This document shows positions 9,300 to 18,198 of a DNA stretch of 64,000 nucleotides, in pieces. The position numbers and the translations under genes were made by a program. Location of the stretch: contig NZ_BAIV01000015.1 of assembly GCF_000517545.1 (NCBI RefSeq), positions 62,001 to 126,000 on the forward strand. Reading direction: 5' to 3'. How positions within the stretch are numbered: position 1 is the first letter of the stretch; the number at the start of each line of letters is the position of its first letter. The DNA is from Bacteroides reticulotermitis JCM 10512 (GTDB lineage: Bacteria; Bacteroidota; Bacteroidia; Bacteroidales; Bacteroidaceae). Under the pieces are notes generated by a model, which did not search any database, was not told where the DNA came from, and was given only the letters and a program-made list of their open reading frames with translations.

Positions 9300-9338
9300 A
9301 AAAAAGACGATAATCTATAAAATGGTATCGTCTTTTTT
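9300..9338. terminator. Bidirectional intrinsic terminator
   Basis: A 13-bp stem (AAAAAAGACGATA / TATCGTCTTTTTT) with a 13-nt loop between the convergent pyrD and trmD genes. A and T runs at both ends let it serve either strand. Confidence 0.8.
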
Positions 9339-9354
9339 GCTTACATATGTTTTG

Positions 9355-10029
9355 TCATTTTAGTAAGTCAGGTCGTAAACGTTTGGTTCGTTCCAACGAT
9401 TGTTGAAGTTCCCACTCTTTTATTTTAGCCTCATGCCCAGATAGTAGAATATCTGGTACCATCCATCCGTTGTAGTCTGCCGGACGAGTATATACAGGAG
9501 CTGCCAATAGGTTGTCCTGAAATGAATCGGATAGTGCCGATTGCTCATCCGAAATAACGCCAGGTATAATGCGCACAATAGCATCCGCAATAACTGCAGC
9601 AGCCAATTCGCCACCGGTCAGCACATAATCCCCTATACTGATTTCCTTCGTAATGAGATGTTCGCGAATTCGATAGTCAATCCCTTTGAAATGTCCGCAA
9701 AGTATTATAAGGTTTTGCGTAAGCGAAAGTGTATTGGCCATCGGTTGGTTGAACTGTTCCCCATCGGGTGTGGTAAAGATTACCTCATCATACTCACGTT
9801 CTGCCTTCAAAGCATTAATGCAGCGTTCAATCGGTTCGATTTTCATAACCATACCGGCAAAGCCACCAAAAGGATAATCATCCACCCGGCGGTATTTGTC
9901 TTCTGTATAGTCGCGTAAGTTGTGAATGTGTATTTCAGCAAGTTCTTTATTCTGAGCCCGCTTCATAATTGAGCAGTTGAAAAAACCTTCAATCATTTCG
10001 GGTAAAACTGTTATTATATCAATACGCAT
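9355..10029 (-). CDS. trmD: tRNA (guanine-N1-)-methyltransferase
   Basis: A 224-residue SPOUT methyltransferase that makes m1G37 in tRNAs to prevent +1 frameshifting. Motifs: [13 protein letters not shown] at the start, [12 protein letters not shown], the trefoil-knot AdoMet site [13 protein letters not shown] and [15 protein letters not shown], and the C-terminal RPADYNGW and [15 protein letters not shown]. Full length. Divergent from ligA, with candidate promoters for both genes in the 74-bp spacer. Confidence 0.95.
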   Translation of the reverse strand: MRIDIITVLPEMIEGFFNCSIMKRAQNKELAEIHIHNLRDYTEDKYRRVDDYPFGGFAGMVMKIEPIERCINALKAEREYDEVIFTTPDGEQFNQPMANTLSLTQNLIILCGHFKGIDYRIREHLITKEISIGDYVLTGGELAAAVIADAIVRIIPGVISDEQSALSDSFQDNLLAAPVYTRPADYNGWMVPDILLSGHEAKIKEWELQQSLERTKRLRPDLLK

Positions 10030-10031
10030 AA

Positions 10032-12101
<2,070 letters not shown>

Positions 12102-12121
12102 TGAGATATGAAAAATATTCG

Positions 12122-12129
12122 TACTTTTG
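12122..12129 (+). promoter_or_regulatory. Promoter -7 element of dapA
   Basis: TACTTTTG fits the -7 consensus, 35-42 bp upstream of the dapA ATG. Confidence 0.4.
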
Positions 12130-12163
12130 TGTTCTGATTAATTAGAGATCATTATAAAAACTC

Positions 12164-13057
12164 ATGATACAGACAAAATTGAAAGGAATGGGGGTAGCAC
12201 TGATTACTCCTTTCAAAGACGATGAAAGCATTGATTATGATGCGTTAATACGAATGGTGGATTATCTGTTGCAAAACAATGCCGACTTTTTGTGCGTGTT
12301 GGGAACTACGGCGGAAACGCCTACCTTAACAGAGGAGGAAAAGATAAAAATCAAAAAGTTGGTGATTGATCGGGTTAACGGCAAAGTGCCTATCCTATTA
12401 GGAGTAGGTGGTAATAATACTCGTGCAATAGTAGAAACCTTAAAGAAAGATGATTTTACAGGGGTCGATGCCATTTTGTCTGTTGTGCCGTATTATAACA
12501 AACCATCTCAGGAAGGAATTTATCAACACTACAAGGCTATTTCAGAGTCCACAGAGCTTCCTATAGTACTTTATAATGTTCCCGGTCGCACAGGAGTTAA
12601 TATGACTGCAGAGACGACCTTACGTATAGCCCGTGATTTAAAAAATGTGATTGCTATAAAAGAAGCTTCAGGTGATATAACCCAAATGGATGACATTATC
12701 AAAAATAAGCCGGCGAACTTTGATGTAATTTCGGGTGACGATGGTATAACTTTCCCATTGATAACATTGGGAGCTGTCGGAGTTATTTCTGTTATCGGAA
12801 ATGCTTTCCCGCGCGAATTCAGCCGCATGACACGTTTGGCTTTGCGAGGGGATTATGCCAACGCGTTGGTTATTCATCATAAATTTACCGAGTTATTTAA
12901 CTTATTATTTGTAGATGGCAATCCGGCTGGTGTTAAATCAATGCTTAACGCAATGGGAATGATTGAAAATAAGCTCCGTTTACCGCTGGTTCCCACTCGA
13001 ATTACAACTTTTGAAGCAATACGTAAAGTGCTAAATGAGTTGAATATTAAATGCTGA
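12164..13057 (+). CDS. dapA: 4-hydroxy-tetrahydrodipicolinate synthase
   Basis: A 297-residue class I aldolase fold. The pyruvate Schiff-base lysine is K166 in AIKEASGD, the proton-relay tyrosine is Y137 in LYNVPGRTG, and the pyruvate-binding loop reads GTTAETPT (GTTGE in most bacteria; the alanine variant is a Bacteroidetes feature as far as I know). It condenses pyruvate and aspartate semialdehyde, the first step toward diaminopimelate and lysine. Ends at an intrinsic terminator (13075-13108). Confidence 0.94.
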   Translation: MIQTKLKGMGVALITPFKDDESIDYDALIRMVDYLLQNNADFLCVLGTTAETPTLTEEEKIKIKKLVIDRVNGKVPILLGVGGNNTRAIVETLKKDDFTGVDAILSVVPYYNKPSQEGIYQHYKAISESTELPIVLYNVPGRTGVNMTAETTLRIARDLKNVIAIKEASGDITQMDDIIKNKPANFDVISGDDGITFPLITLGAVGVISVIGNAFPREFSRMTRLALRGDYANALVIHHKFTELFNLLFVDGNPAGVKSMLNAMGMIENKLRLPLVPTRITTFEAIRKVLNELNIKC

Positions 13058-13074
13058 TATCATATTTCTGAAAG

Positions 13075-13108
13075 GGCGCATATAAATCAGGAAAAGTTTA
13101 TATGCGCC
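13075..13108 (+). terminator. Intrinsic terminator after dapA
   Basis: A 12-bp stem (GGCGCATATAAA / TTTATATGCGCC) with a 10-nt loop, followed by a TTTTT run, 17 bp after the dapA stop. Confidence 0.85.
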
Positions 13109-13203
13109 TTTTTCTATTTATGCCTTCCAAAATGGATAGCTTAAAAAAGGTTGAAATATAATGAGTTATTATGTTTGTATAGGTAATCAAAAAGCAATTG
13201 AGA

Positions 13204-13749
13204 ATGAACTTGCATATAGAATTAGATACAAGCCACCCTGCATATGCGTGGCTTGAACAACAAGCGGATAAGATTGGAGCTAGAGGACATTTTGGCACTC
13301 ACATTGATTGTTACACATCTGTTCCGGTACAGAATGAATTTCACCTGCCGGTTCATATCCTTGATTGTCGGAAAGGTATGCCGACATTAGAAGAAGCATC
13401 TGCATTACCATCACTTAAGAACCAGGCATTGATATTATACACAGGAAATTTATATCGGAATGAATACGGTAGTAAAGCTTACTTCGATGAAACTGATACA
13501 TCTGTGCAGAACGAAGTGCTTCTACGAATATTAAACAAATCTCCCGAGCTGATTTTGATTGATTCGTATGGAATCGGTCAACATGGCCCTATTCACCAGG
13601 AACGTGACAAAACTTGCGAGTCTTTCGGTTGCTATGTAATTGAGAATATTCGCATTGCTCCTGAAGAGATTAATACAATACATACAATTCATGTTCACTT
13701 CGACTTGGACTATCCATCAACAGGCAAGCCATGTACCGTTACTTACTGA
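13204..13749 (+). CDS. Cyclase-family (kynurenine formamidase-like) protein
   Basis: A 181-residue protein resembling the cyclase/metal-dependent hydrolase family (PF04199). The metal-site segment reads GHFGTHIDCYTSVP, which keeps HxGTHxD but lacks the Pro and second His of the usual HxGTHxDxPxH signature. The middle (ALILYTGNLYRNEYGS) and IDSYGIGQHGPIHQERD resemble the core of the fold. The substrate is unknown and the altered motif means catalytic activity is not assured. Start chosen at the ATG at 13204; a TTG two codons upstream is in frame. It stands alone at the edge of the accessory island. Confidence 0.6.
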   Translation: MNLHIELDTSHPAYAWLEQQADKIGARGHFGTHIDCYTSVPVQNEFHLPVHILDCRKGMPTLEEASALPSLKNQALILYTGNLYRNEYGSKAYFDETDTSVQNEVLLRILNKSPELILIDSYGIGQHGPIHQERDKTCESFGCYVIENIRIAPEEINTIHTIHVHFDLDYPSTGKPCTVTY

Positions 13750-14350
13750 AAACATTTAGGTAGCTCTCTGAAAAACTATCTAGGCTCCGCATGAAGAAAG
13801 ATGTGTCTATTCACTACCACAGCTTTGGGTATTAATACTCTATTGATCAGGCATTAATAAACTGGCACTTAAGTAACCTGAATCAATTACTTCGGTTACT
13901 CAGCCCAAGTACTAAGGTTGCTCTGAAGAAGCACTCAGATTATTTAAAACGAGTGATCGATTCTTCCGAATATCCTATGGAATTATCTCTTTGAGTAAAT
14001 AGGCTTGCATCTAAATTGACGGATAAACCATACATAATACGGATTTCCAACTACTGTGCATTGTGCTAAAATCTCTCTATTCTTTCTGATTCACGATACT
14101 ACTTCATTGAAAGACTTCTGATTTACTTCACAGTCTTTTCCTATTCTTTCGTCAGGGTTTATAAAATAAATAGATAAAAACAGGGCTTTCTGAAAAAAAA
14201 TGCGAACTCTACATGAATCTTTGTTTATCTACGTAAGAAGAAAGGGGGGATCTGCGTTACTCCTTTTTTAACTAAGATTAGCGTCAAATCCTAGAGGATG
14301 GAGACTGGTAGTTAATCTACAAATTAAGCAATTTAAGCGAGTTGATGAAT
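13750..14350. other. Spacer with no recognisable gene
   Basis: About 600 bp with short, interrupted frames only. I recognise no RNA, IS remnant or regulatory element. It lies directly before the dispersed repeat and the insertion elements, so it may be decayed accessory DNA. Confidence 0.4.
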
Positions 14351-14769
14351 GATGCAACACTCTCATGAATTAATCACTTTTTCGCATATCATTCAGTATA
14401 TCAACCAATTGTAATGCGCCTTCTTTTTTGAAATCACTTTATTCTGATGAGCGATAGCGATTGCTTGCTTCCCCCAAAAAACAGAGTTTACAATTTATCA
14501 AATAAGTCCTTTTATGAACCGTATTGTACGCAACTATTCGTGGATTTAAGCAGTCTTTTTTCAAGTTTATTCCCTTCTATTTCCTGTTTCACATCATGTG
14601 CGACGCCTGTTCCACATTATGTGCAACAGCTGTTCCACGATAGTGAGTCAGCCGTTCCACATCTGTGGAACAGGAAGTGTAATGGACAAAAATGTCTTTA
14701 ATTAGTTGTTTACTACTATCTAATGGGAGTTTTTTGCTAAGTACTCAGTCTTTGGGAGTCGGTATTATG
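14351..14769. repeat. Dispersed ~420-bp intergenic repeat, copy A
   Basis: This stretch aligns almost end to end, at clearly high identity, with 52891-53309 in the same orientation. Shared blocks include ATCATTCAGTATATCAA, TTCTGATGAGCGATAGC, CGCAACTATTCGT and AGTTGTTTACTACTATCT. It contains a tandem set of four 22-23-bp dyad units (14583-14674). Neither strand keeps the same reading frame in both copies without stops or indels, so it is best treated as non-coding or decayed. Similarity stops exactly at the left inverted repeat of the ISL3 element. Confidence 0.75.
14583..14674. repeat. Tandem array of four ~22-23-bp dyad-symmetric units
   Basis: Units begin at 14585, 14608, 14631 and ~14653 and each resembles TGTTCCACA-nn-TGTGGAACA. 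The last one is a perfect 8-2-8 palindrome (14654-14671). Copy B of the host repeat carries the same four-unit array. Confidence 0.65.
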
Positions 14770-14797
14770 GGTCAATCCGAAAACCCTGTGGGTGTTT

Positions 14798-14827
14798 TTG
14801 CAGATAACCTCAAGTGATCTATCTTTG
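14798..14827 (+). promoter_or_regulatory. Promoter inside the ISL3 left end
   Basis: TTG (14798-14800) and TATCTTTG (14820-14827) are spaced by 19 bp, a very good Bacteroides promoter. It would drive the small first frame of the element and argues for a start at or after 14841. Confidence 0.65.
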
Positions 14828-14840
14828 CATTCAAATTATA

Positions 14841-15260
14841 ATGCTCAATCCAATGAATTCGAATCGCAGCTTGCATAACTTACTACGCGTGATCTTCCCT
14901 GAAGTTTTAATGGAGTATTTCGACATTTCCGGTTGGCATGACGATCCTGCTAAAATCGAAGTTTGGCTTGATGAGAAGAATTACATGGAACGTTCTGATT
15001 ACAAGAGTGGTACTGTGATAGCGCATGGCTTTACTGATGAGAAAGTGATTCAGGACTTTCCTCTGCGTGGCAAACCTGTCTATCTTCATGTCAGACGTCG
15101 ACGCTGGTATGACAAAGCCACGGGTGAAACCTTTTCCTATACATATGATGATCTTACAGCCGAAGGGACGAAACTCACTCCAGAGTTCGTGGCTTTTTTA
15201 AAAGTCTCTGACCCACTGTGTGTGAATGAAATGAGAAGAACCTATTCGGTTATGGCATAG
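14841..15260 (+). CDS. ISAon1-family transposase N-terminal-region protein
   Basis: About 139 residues. The segment from residue ~65 (HGFTDEKVIQDFPLRGKPVY, then LHVRRRRWYDKATGETFSY) is the signature of the small accessory frame that precedes ISAon1-type transposases, probably a DNA-binding or N-terminal part of the transposase. The frame opens upstream with a GTG at 14814, but the promoter lies there, so the ATG at 14841 (or 14853) is preferred. The last residues (YSVMA) run into the IS110 insertion site, so the natural C terminus and its junction with the downstream transposase frame have been altered. Confidence 0.8.
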   Translation: MLNPMNSNRSLHNLLRVIFPEVLMEYFDISGWHDDPAKIEVWLDEKNYMERSDYKSGTVIAHGFTDEKVIQDFPLRGKPVYLHVRRRRWYDKATGETFSYTYDDLTAEGTKLTPEFVAFLKVSDPLCVNEMRRTYSVMA

Positions 15261-15275
15261 CCATAGCCATAACCG
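15247..15275. repeat. 10-bp inverted repeat spanning the IS110 left junction
   Basis: CGGTTATGGC (15247-15256) and GCCATAACCG (15266-15275) are perfect complements with a 9-nt loop. The left arm is ISL3 target DNA and the right arm is IS110 DNA. This could be a coincidence, or a segment of the IS that pairs with its target. Confidence 0.6.
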
Positions 15276-15313
15276 TTCGTTCCCCATTTTCCTACAACAT
15301 ATCATTTTGCATA

Positions 15314-15321
15314 TCTTTGTT
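15314..15321 (+). promoter_or_regulatory. Promoter -7 element in the IS110 left end
   Basis: TATCTTTG is a perfect -7 box in the IS110 left non-coding end, about 170 bp before the transposase ATG. It is suitably placed to make both a left-end non-coding RNA and the transposase mRNA. No good -33 TTG is present. Confidence 0.5.
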
Positions 15322-15324
15322 GTT

Positions 15325-15489
15325 GGCAAGCAAGTAAGTCAGATCACTAATGAGCTTTCAAGTTCAATTAAAAGTGTGACACTGCAGGTCTGTAGAATGA
15401 TTATTGGCCGATAGATGCCATATGGAAGAGTACCTCACATTCCGAAAGACCGCAGGCTTGCCTATTTTCTTTACTAATACTTATAGGCA
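15325..15489 (+). ncRNA. Candidate bridge RNA region of the IS110 element
   Basis: IS110 elements of the IS110 subgroup transcribe a structured bridge RNA from the non-coding end ahead of the transposase gene, with loops that pair with target and donor DNA. Here the non-coding left end follows a consensus -7 box and contains TATGGAAGAG (15421-15430), identical to the core plus right target flank (16865-16874). Boundaries and fold are not determined. A segment complementary to the left target half (15266-15275) lies outside this interval, which does not fit the known compact loop arrangement well. Confidence 0.35.
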
Positions 15490-16840
15490 ATGGCAAGAAA
15501 TGCAAAAATGATCAAGTCCTGACGGGAACAAACTGGCAATTGTAAATCCAGATGCTGCTGGTATTGATATCGCTGACACAGAAATGCAGGTGTGCGTGCC
15601 AGAAGACCGGGATGGCGAGAATAACCGCAGATTCGGTAGTTTTACCTGTGAACTCACTAATATTGTTTCATGGTTGAAAGAGTGTCATATTACCACTGTA
15701 GCAATGGAGGCTACAGGAATCTATTATCTATCACTTTTCCTAAAGCTACAGGATGCCGGTATTGAAGTCATTTTAGTCAATCCGCTTGATGTAAAGAATC
15801 TATCTGGGCATAAGACTGACTCTGCTGATGCAGAATGGTTGATGCTGCTACATCGTTATGGTCTATTGAAACCGTGTTATCAACCTGGTAATGCCGCCAG
15901 ACAGATACGTAACCTTACACGGCAGCGTAATAACCTCCTACGTTCTGCGGAAAAACAGATCCTGTATATACAAAAATCTCTTGAATTGATGAATATAAAG
16001 TTGTCCACTGTGATATCGGATGTCACAGGGTTGTCAGGAAGGAGAATAATCTCTGCTATCTTGGCCGGCAATCGTGTTCTGGAGTATTTAGCATCATTAG
16101 CGATGTCTAATTGTAAGGCTAGTAAGGAAGAAATTGCTTTATCCCTCGAAGGAACATGGGATGCTGACCTGCTATTTACACTTAAGCAAAGTATAGAGGC
16201 ATATGACTTCTTTATGAAGAAAATTACTGATTGCGATCAAGAGATTGAAAAATTTCTGAAACTATATCAAGCTCAAATGGACACGAACGAAGAGAATCTG
16301 GTTCGTTACAAAAGAAAAAAGAATAGTCGTTCCAAAAATGCACCTGTTATAGATATTGAACTGTATGCTTTTTCTGTGTGGGGTGTAAATGTCTTTGACA
16401 TTCCTGGACTGAAGGATACGGCTGTTATGCAACTTATTGGAGAACTTGGACATGACTTTACAGAGAAGTTTGAGACTGCTGAAAAGTTCAGTAGTTGGTG
16501 TAACCTTGTCCCCAATAACAAAATATCGGGGGAAAAACTGCTTTCCAGTCGCATAATGAAGAAAAAGAATATTGTAGGTCAAATATTCAGAACAGCTGCG
16601 TCTCCAATGGCACGGGATAAGAGTGAAATGGGGTATTATTATAGGCGGATGCGTGCCAAAAGCGGAGCTTTACAGGCAAATGTGGCAACAGCTCACAAGA
16701 TTGCTAAGATTTTCTATACTATGGTTAAGACTAAGCATACTTATGATTCCAGCAAAGTTGGACTTGTTGAAAAGGAGATAACAGAAAAAAAAATAGCCAA
16801 ACTCGAAAGAGCACTTGCAAGACTCAGAAATGTATCATAA
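15490..16840 (+). pseudogene. IS110-family transposase (DEDD), frameshifted near the start
   Basis: The N-terminal DEDD RuvC-like domain is visible: GIDIADTEMQV (first Asp), AMEATGIYY (Glu) and KTDSADAEWL (two Asp). The C-terminal Transposase_20 domain starts at IPGLKDTAVMQLIGEL and includes the serine-bearing KISGEKLLSSR region. The natural start is the ATG at 15490 (MARNAKMIKS), but the frame breaks at about 15518 and resumes as DGNKLAIVNPDAAG. Adding GG (TCC-GGT-GAC) or deleting one C restores it. From the internal ATG at 15584 the product would lack the first catalytic Asp. As sequenced it would be inactive; the lesion type matches others in this window. Confidence 0.85.
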
Positions 16841-16851
16841 AAATACACTTA

Positions 16852-17862
16852 TTGCATAGGGTTCTATGGAAGAGGAAGATTGAGACTACCGTTGCCAGCA
16901 TAAGCTCGATAGGCGAAGCTTATGGTGTAAACGGGAAACAGTTGTCTTCACAGTACAAAGAGTTTATCAGTCAATACAGAGAGTGGGATCAGTTAGGACA
17001 TGCCTCAGAGTATGTGCTGTTCAAGCAGAATATTGGTCCTAGCCTGTGTATTGACGAGACTTCTTTGAGTTGCGGAGAATTATATACTGTGGTTACCAAC
17101 CGTTCGGGGCATGGGGGTAAAGGCACACTTGTGGCCATGATACGTGGTACCAAATCTGAGGATGTTATAAAAGTACTTGAAATGATCCAGCTATCCAAAC
17201 GTAAGACGGTCAAGGAGTTCACCTTAGACCTCTGGCCCACCATGATGTGGATTGTCCGATCGGCTTTTCCCAATGCCACTATGACAAATGACCGGTTCCA
17301 TGTACAGAAGCTTTTCTATGAGGCAATTGACGAACTCCGGATATCTTATCGTTGGATGGCACGCGACCTTGAGAACGATGAAATTCAGCGGTGCAGAGAG
17401 CAAAACATAGAGTATGTTCCCTTCCGGCATGCTAATGGCGATACACGTAAGCAGCTGTTAGCAAGAGCCAAACACGTACTTGTAAAGCATTTCACTAAAT
17501 GGACTCAAACCCAAAGAATACGTGCGGAAATCATATTTGAGTACTATCCGGAATTGAAAGCTGTCTACGACCTGGCTATGGAGTTGACAAATGTCTACAA
17601 CAAACACTACGACAAGGATGTGGCACGTGGCAAACTTGCATTATGGTATAATAAGATAGAGAAGCTGGGGTACGGATGCTTCAGAACCGTAACCAATACC
17701 ATGCAGAACTATTATGAAACAATACTAAATTACTTTATTAACAGAGAGACAAATGCATTTGCAGAATCATTCAATGCCAAAATTAAAGCTTTCAGAGCAC
17801 AATTTAGGGGAGTCAGAGATATTCCATTCTTTATTTTCAGATTATGTAAAATAGCCGTTTAG
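16852..17862 (+). CDS. ISL3/ISAon1-type DDE transposase
   Basis: A 336-residue transposase catalytic region. Candidate catalytic residues: Asp in LCIDETSLS, Asp in ATMTNDRFHVQKL, and Glu in NAFAESFNAKIKAFR, followed by the QFRGVRDIPFFIFRL tail typical of ISL3 enzymes. The frame begins with TTG at 16852, which is inside the IS110 or its junction; in the uninterrupted element the frame would continue upstream into 15235-15255 and connect to the small first frame. The catalytic core is intact, but its expression has lost the native 5' region. Confidence 0.85.
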   Translation: MHRVLWKRKIETTVASISSIGEAYGVNGKQLSSQYKEFISQYREWDQLGHASEYVLFKQNIGPSLCIDETSLSCGELYTVVTNRSGHGGKGTLVAMIRGTKSEDVIKVLEMIQLSKRKTVKEFTLDLWPTMMWIVRSAFPNATMTNDRFHVQKLFYEAIDELRISYRWMARDLENDEIQRCREQNIEYVPFRHANGDTRKQLLARAKHVLVKHFTKWTQTQRIRAEIIFEYYPELKAVYDLAMELTNVYNKHYDKDVARGKLALWYNKIEKLGYGCFRTVTNTMQNYYETILNYFINRETNAFAESFNAKIKAFRAQFRGVRDIPFFIFRLCKIAV

Positions 17863-17922
17863 ATTTAACAGAACAACAGGGTTTTCGGATTGACCCGATT
17901 CTTCCAAAAGCCTTTTTAAATG

Positions 17923-17951
17923 AAAAAGGTATCCTTTTGAGATACCTTTTT
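17923..17951 (-). terminator. Intrinsic terminator of the tRNA-Arg genes
   Basis: An 11-bp stem (AAAAAGGTATC / GATACCTTTTT) with a 7-nt loop, directly after the 3' end of the downstream tRNA on the minus strand, with a U5 tract. Confidence 0.75.
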
Positions 17952-17952
17952 G

Positions 17953-18026
17953 TGATCGCGGCAGGATTCAAACCTGCAACCTGCTGATCCGTAGTCAGCT
18001 ACTCTATTCAGTTGAGCTACGCGACC
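17953..18026 (-). tRNA. tRNA-Arg (anticodon ACG), copy 2
   Basis: 74 nt with a complete cloverleaf. The anticodon stem GCTGA/TCAGC closes the loop CTACGGA, giving anticodon ACG. The T arm reads GCAGGTTTGAATCCTGC. Acceptor stem GGTCGCG pairs with CGCGATC (one G-U), discriminator A; CCA is not encoded. It is the second of two tandem copies. Confidence 0.95.
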
Positions 18027-18046
18027 AATTTGATGTTTTTAGAGTG

Positions 18047-18120
18047 TGACCGCGGCAGGATTCAAACCTGCAACCTGCTGATCCGTAGTCAGCTACTCTA
18101 TTCAGTTGAGCTACGCGGCC
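18047..18120 (-). tRNA. tRNA-Arg (anticodon ACG), copy 1
   Basis: 74 nt, identical to the neighbouring copy except in the acceptor stem, where GGCCGCG pairs with CGCGGTC. The third base pair is C-G here and U-A in the other copy, a compensated change. The spacer between the two tRNAs is 20 bp, so they are made as one transcript from the promoter at 18142-18171. Confidence 0.95.
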
Positions 18121-18141
18121 ATTGTTTTGTTTTAACGGGTG

Positions 18142-18171
18142 CAAAGATACGTACTTTTCCTTAAATAACAA
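18142..18171 (-). promoter_or_regulatory. Promoter of the tRNA-Arg pair
   Basis: On the minus strand a TTG (18169-18171) and TATCTTTG (18142-18149) are separated by 19 bp, an excellent consensus promoter, 21 bp upstream of the first tRNA. Confidence 0.75.
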
Positions 18172-18198
18172 GTAAACTACGATTTTTTTTGAAGATAT

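Larger units (their letters stand above)
15256..16869 (+). mobile_element. IS110-family insertion sequence nested in the ISL3 element
   Basis: An IS110-type transposase gene with ~230 bp of non-coding DNA on its left and only ~25 bp on its right, no terminal inverted repeats, total about 1.6 kb. The shared word TATGG at 15251-15255 and 16865-16869 marks the likely core; removing 15256-16869 gives a continuous ISL3 second frame reading RLWKRKIETTV. An alternative core is GCATAG (15255-15260 and 16854-16859), giving RLWHRVLWKRK. Both leave the frame intact, so the exact ends are uncertain by about ten bases. Confidence 0.75.
14769..17896 (+). mobile_element. ISL3/ISAon1-type insertion sequence, interrupted by IS110
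   Basis: Bounded by perfect 21-bp terminal inverted repeats: 14769-14789 beginning GGGTCAATCC and 17876-17896 ending GGATTGACCC. It encodes a small N-terminal-region protein and a separate DDE transposase. Removing the nested IS110 leaves about 1.5 kb, a usual IS size. The 8 bp on each side (GGTATTAT and GATTCTTC) do not match, so there is no target duplication, which suggests an adjacent deletion or recombination after insertion. The left end abuts the dispersed repeat, and the right end is 26 bp from the tRNA-Arg terminator. Confidence 0.9.

Noticed and set aside
14447-14701. An 84-codon frame on the plus strand in repeat A, with a 61-codon counterpart in repeat B
   Set aside because: A one-base indel between the copies breaks the shared frame, the frame crosses the palindromic array, and there is no promoter or recognisable domain.
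13750-17900. Prophage or integrative element
   Set aside because: No integrase, mobilisation, portal or structural genes are seen; the island consists of two insertion sequences and repeats, and the tRNA genes are intact without attachment-site duplication.
14761-17904. Target-site duplication flanking the ISL3 element
   Set aside because: The 8-bp flanks GGTATTAT and GATTCTTC do not match and no offset within a few bases improves them.
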